From: Bacteroidota bacterium
Lineage (GTDB): Bacteria; Bacteroidota; Bacteroidia; Chitinophagales; Saprospiraceae
Assembly: GCA_016124585.1 (NCBI GenBank)
Contig: WGNL01000044.1
Location: forward strand, 1 to 33,974
DNA length: 33,974 bases
Reading direction: 5' to 3'
Under the pieces are notes generated by a model. It searched no databases and was not told where the DNA came from. It worked only from the letters and a program-made list of their open reading frames with translations. The translations under genes and the position numbers were made by a program. Positions 31,860 through 33,974 of this stretch are shown here, piece after piece (position 1 is the first letter of the stretch; every line of letters starts with the position of its first letter).

Positions 31860-33347
31860 ATGAGATACTTCATTTACCTTACGATAGCCTTGTTCCTTCC
31901 CGATATGTGCCTTTGCCAAGCGGGCTACGGCAACAACTGGATACTGGGTCATGCCACCTGGCAGGGCACCCCCGGCACCCAGATAGACTTCAACGGGGAC
32001 ACCGTGAAGGTTTCCCCCGTCCAAAAGGAAATGAAGCTGGAAGGGGCCAATGCAGTGATGAGCGATACGGAGGGCAACCTCCTGTTCTACTCCAACGGGT
32101 GCTACATCGCCAACAGGCACCACGAAACGATGCTGAACGGCGATTCGATTGGCATGGGGATTCTTGCCACCAGTTTCTGCGAATCGGGCGGAAACCCATT
32201 AACACAAGGAATTATTGCTTTACCAGCTCCGCTCGATAACAGCCGCTACTATTTGTTTTACACTGACATACAATCACCTTATGAGTTCCCATCAGGGCTT
32301 TATTTTCCGTTGTCACCATTGAACCTCTTTTACAGCGTGATAGACATGAACGAAGATGGTGGGGACGGGGCAGTGGTATTGAAGAACCAAGCAATTGTCA
32401 ACGACACGCTGGCAAGGGGGATGATTCAGGCCACAAGGCATGGAAACGGCCACGACTGGTGGATTCTGATGCCAAAATCGCATTCAAACTGTTATTACAC
32501 ACTGAGGTTGACAAATAATGGCATTGACACCACTTTTCTTCAGTGCTTAGGAGAGATTTGGGGTGATGATGACCCAACTGGGCAAGCTGTGTTTTCGCCA
32601 AACTTAAAAAAATATGTTCGCTTCAATTATTTTTATGGACTAAGCATTTTTGATTTTAATAACAACAATGGGCAATTGTCAAATCATATGAATATTTCGT
32701 TTGGGTCAGACGCTTTTAATTACAGTGGTGCAGCTTTTTCCCCCAATTCAAAGTTCCTTTATGCCACAGCATGGGACAAGGTGTATCAATTCGATATGCT
32801 TGCACCTGAGATTGGCGATAGCAAAACGTTAATAGCCGAGTTGAATACGCCACCAAACATTCAGACAACAACAAGGTTCAACCAATCCCGATTGGCACCG
32901 GACGGTAAAATATATATAGGGGGTACGGCTTCCTTTTCTCACTTGCATGTAATAAATAAACCAAATTGCCAGGGGCTTGATTGCAATTTGGAACAATACT
33001 CGTTGGAAATCCTCCCTTACAATGTTTATGGCTTGCCCAATATGCCAAATTTCATTGAATGGGAAGAAAGCGACACCTGCGCCATATCTACAAACATAAC
33101 TGTTCATAAGGATGACATAGGATTAAAAATATATCCAAATCCTTTTCAGGATGTACTAAATATAGAAAGTAAATTTCCATTCAGGATAATAATTTATGAT
33201 TCTTTGGGAAAAATCGCTTTAAGTGATGAATTTTATAGCAAGAGTTCCAGCATTGAATTCAGAGGCCATCCAAGCGGAATTTATTATTATAAAATTTTAA
33301 CAAAACACATGATAATGAAAGAAGGAAAATTGATAAAAATAAAATAA
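31860..33347 (+). CDS. T9SS-sorted secreted beta-propeller-like protein
   Basis: 495 residues with signal peptide MRYFIYLTIALFLPDMCLCQ. The body (about 25-400) has the repeated pattern of a propeller (NAVMSDTEGNLLFYSNG, YYLFYTDIQSP, GQAVFSPNLKKYVRF, GAAFSPNSKFLYATAWDKVYQFD and SRLAPDGKIYIGGT), a group of secreted proteins common in Saprospiria. The last ~80 residues are a type A T9SS domain (LKIYPNPFQDVLNIE, then GIYYYKILTKHMIMKEGKLI). The first ~400 bp are GC-rich, while the part after about 32600 becomes clearly AT-rich, with codons such as AAA, ATA and TTT, so the gene looks mosaic. Its stop is 3 bp from attC-like site B. Confidence 0.85.
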   Translation: MRYFIYLTIALFLPDMCLCQAGYGNNWILGHATWQGTPGTQIDFNGDTVKVSPVQKEMKLEGANAVMSDTEGNLLFYSNGCYIANRHHETMLNGDSIGMGILATSFCESGGNPLTQGIIALPAPLDNSRYYLFYTDIQSPYEFPSGLYFPLSPLNLFYSVIDMNEDGGDGAVVLKNQAIVNDTLARGMIQATRHGNGHDWWILMPKSHSNCYYTLRLTNNGIDTTFLQCLGEIWGDDDPTGQAVFSPNLKKYVRFNYFYGLSIFDFNNNNGQLSNHMNISFGSDAFNYSGAAFSPNSKFLYATAWDKVYQFDMLAPEIGDSKTLIAELNTPPNIQTTTRFNQSRLAPDGKIYIGGTASFSHLHVINKPNCQGLDCNLEQYSLEILPYNVYGLPNMPNFIEWEESDTCAISTNITVHKDDIGLKIYPNPFQDVLNIESKFPFRIIIYDSLGKIALSDEFYSKSSSIEFRGHPSGIYYYKILTKHMIMKEGKLIKIK

Positions 33348-33349
33348 AT

Positions 33350-33441
33350 GCGCAGAACATCGCACTCCCGACCATGCCGCCAAGCCCAACCCGCAAAGCC
33401 AGACGCAGGGCGGCACGGGCGGGAGTGCCACCGTTAAAATG
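33350..33441 (+). repeat. attC-like recombination site B
   Basis: Order: GCGCAGAAC (33350-33358), arm GCACTCCCG (33362-33370), 49-base core with GCCGCC, CCCGCAAA, CCAGACGCA and GGCGGCACGG, arm CGGGAGTGC (33420-33428), spacer, GTTAAAATG (33433-33441). Core length equals that of site A and the sequence is clearly related. The arms differ from site A yet pair perfectly with each other. Confidence 0.6.
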
Positions 33442-33858
33442 CATCAATTGTATTAAGTCTTCTATACCTCATTATAAAAAATGTAGTAGTTCCATTTTGT
33501 TTTGAGTGCAGCTACTTTTGCTAGTATCTTTTCTCTGCCCACACCCCCCACCCATTCTCGATTTTTACTCCCAACACCCCCTCACAAAACCTTTCCCACC
33601 AAAAACAATTTGCAACACTGAATTTGAACGTCAACGGCGCAAAAAACATTTTCAGAAAGCCTCACAGGCCGTCAAAATCCCTGTATGAAATTTCATACAG
33701 GGATTTTGAGCATCTAATAGGCGGCATGTAAAATATTATTTGGAATTTGCTGGCCAAACAGGGGTTTTGAAGGGGATAAATTTTTTTCAAAAAAGCTGAA
33801 ACCTTGCGCTAACACTGCCGTACATTCACCTAACAATAGAGTTGCTCTGACCTAAGTG
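33442..33858. other. Gene-free region before the terminal transposase fragment
   Basis: No credible frame. It contains a 36-bp perfect palindrome (33673-33708). The left end of the insertion sequence that begins here should lie between about 33720 and 33860, but its inverted repeat cannot be fixed without the other end. Confidence 0.45.
33673..33708. terminator. 36-bp perfect palindrome, probable terminator
   Basis: CAAAATCCCTGTATGAAA is followed directly by its reverse complement. Folding leaves a loop of a few bases. TTTTG ends the stem on both strands. It would stop transcripts from either side. Confidence 0.5.
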
Positions 33859-33891
33859 TTTGATTTTCAACAAGAGGATGTTTTAATTTTG
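33859..33891 (+). promoter_or_regulatory. Promoter TTTG-N21-TAATTTTG of the terminal transposase gene
   Basis: TTTG at 33859-33862 and TAATTTTG at 33884-33891 fit the Bacteroidota consensus and spacing. The start would fall near 33898, about 10 bp before the TTG codon. Confidence 0.65.
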
Positions 33892-33908
33892 TCCTTAAAA
33901 CACCACAA

Positions 33909-33974
33909 TTGAACATCCATTATCAAAAATTAAACACCAACCGACAGTGGAAAGCCGCTACCGGGGTCAGCCAA
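33909..33974 (+). CDS. N-terminus of a probable IS transposase (partial)
   Basis: From a TTG start at 33909 the frame reads 22 residues to the window edge, including YQKLNTNRQWKAATGVSQ. This resembles the opening of the DDE transposases with an HTH_Tnp_4 domain (L-x-x-RQ-x-KA-x-TG-x-S), which belong to the IS5-like group. The promoter just upstream supports a true gene start. No ATG is available in this frame. The identification rests on a very short stretch. Confidence 0.5.
   Translation, partial: MNIHYQKLNTNRQWKAATGVSQ

Larger units (their letters stand above)
28668..33433 (+). mobile_element. Inferred gene cassette 2 (two T9SS surface proteins)
   Basis: Starts at GTTCAGCGC and ends at the GTT of site B. 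The left box of site B, GCGCAGAAC, matches the reverse complement of the start at 8 of 9 bases. The segment is about 4.8 kb, much longer than typical cassettes (around 1 kb), and its genes have near-host composition. It could be a composite of older cassettes that lost internal sites, or a chromosomal block caught between two sites. Confidence 0.35.

Noticed and set aside
33828-33834. ACCTAAC, fitting the classical attC left box RYYYAAC
   Set aside because: No matching arm or core follows, and it lies in the leader of the transposase fragment.
1-33974. CRISPR arrays, tRNA and rRNA genes
   Set aside because: No regularly spaced repeats and no cloverleaf or rRNA signature were seen on either strand by eye.

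Overview
The window comes from a member of the Bacteroidota, most likely the Saprospiria (a relative of Haliscomenobacter or Lewinella). Four proteins end in type IX secretion (T9SS, Por) sorting domains. Several start regions carry the Bacteroidota promoter form TTTG-N20-TAnnTTTG. The protein at 5870-7318 belongs, from memory, to a paralogous family common in Saprospiraceae. These points support the phylum well and the class only moderately.

Left part (1-9070): a patchwork of damaged and lineage-specific genes. It holds a probable transposase 3' end, a T9SS protein without its own 5' end, a family 4 glycosyltransferase with a one-base frameshift, a cysteine-rich protein of unknown role, two related fibronectin-III-like secreted proteins on either side of a helical-repeat protein, and a DUF2961/GH172 gene cut in its middle. 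A short dispersed repeat containing GGCCAGCGAG lies at the broken end of two of these genes and free in an intergenic region. A second repeat of 75-120 bp occurs twice.

Middle part (9024-17800): ordinary envelope genes on the minus strand, namely a PD40/OmpA protein, a membrane-anchored TPR protein and a 1092-residue T9SS surface protein. From 22806 down to 17815 follows a compact five-gene copper operon: a small Cys/His-rich exported protein, an HMA-DUF3347 lipoprotein, an AraC-type regulator with its own N-terminal HMA metal-binding domain, an HMA-MauE membrane protein, and a multicopper oxidase CopA with a C-terminal CopB-like barrel region. Three of the five proteins carry HMA-type CxxC motifs, so sensing, carriage and oxidation of copper appear to be encoded together.

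23178-27169 is a row of small single-domain genes: an AP2 protein with a damaged HNH nuclease part, DUF4287, a SnoaL-like cyclase, a tocopherol-cyclase-like protein, an ABM-fold lipoprotein, a PaiB-like FMN protein and a VOC protein.

Right part (27508-33441): the most unusual region. Three attC-like hairpins bound two consecutive segments. Two hairpins share a conserved inner core but have unrelated, self-complementary outer arms. The first bases of each segment are the reverse complement of the box that opens the hairpin at its far end (9 of 9 and 8 of 9 bases), which is the geometry of integron gene cassettes. The first segment is very AT-rich and encodes a membrane-anchored coiled-coil protein overlapping a stand-alone response-regulator receiver. 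The second carries two large T9SS proteins. No integrase is present in the window. The window ends in the start of a probable IS transposase with a good promoter.
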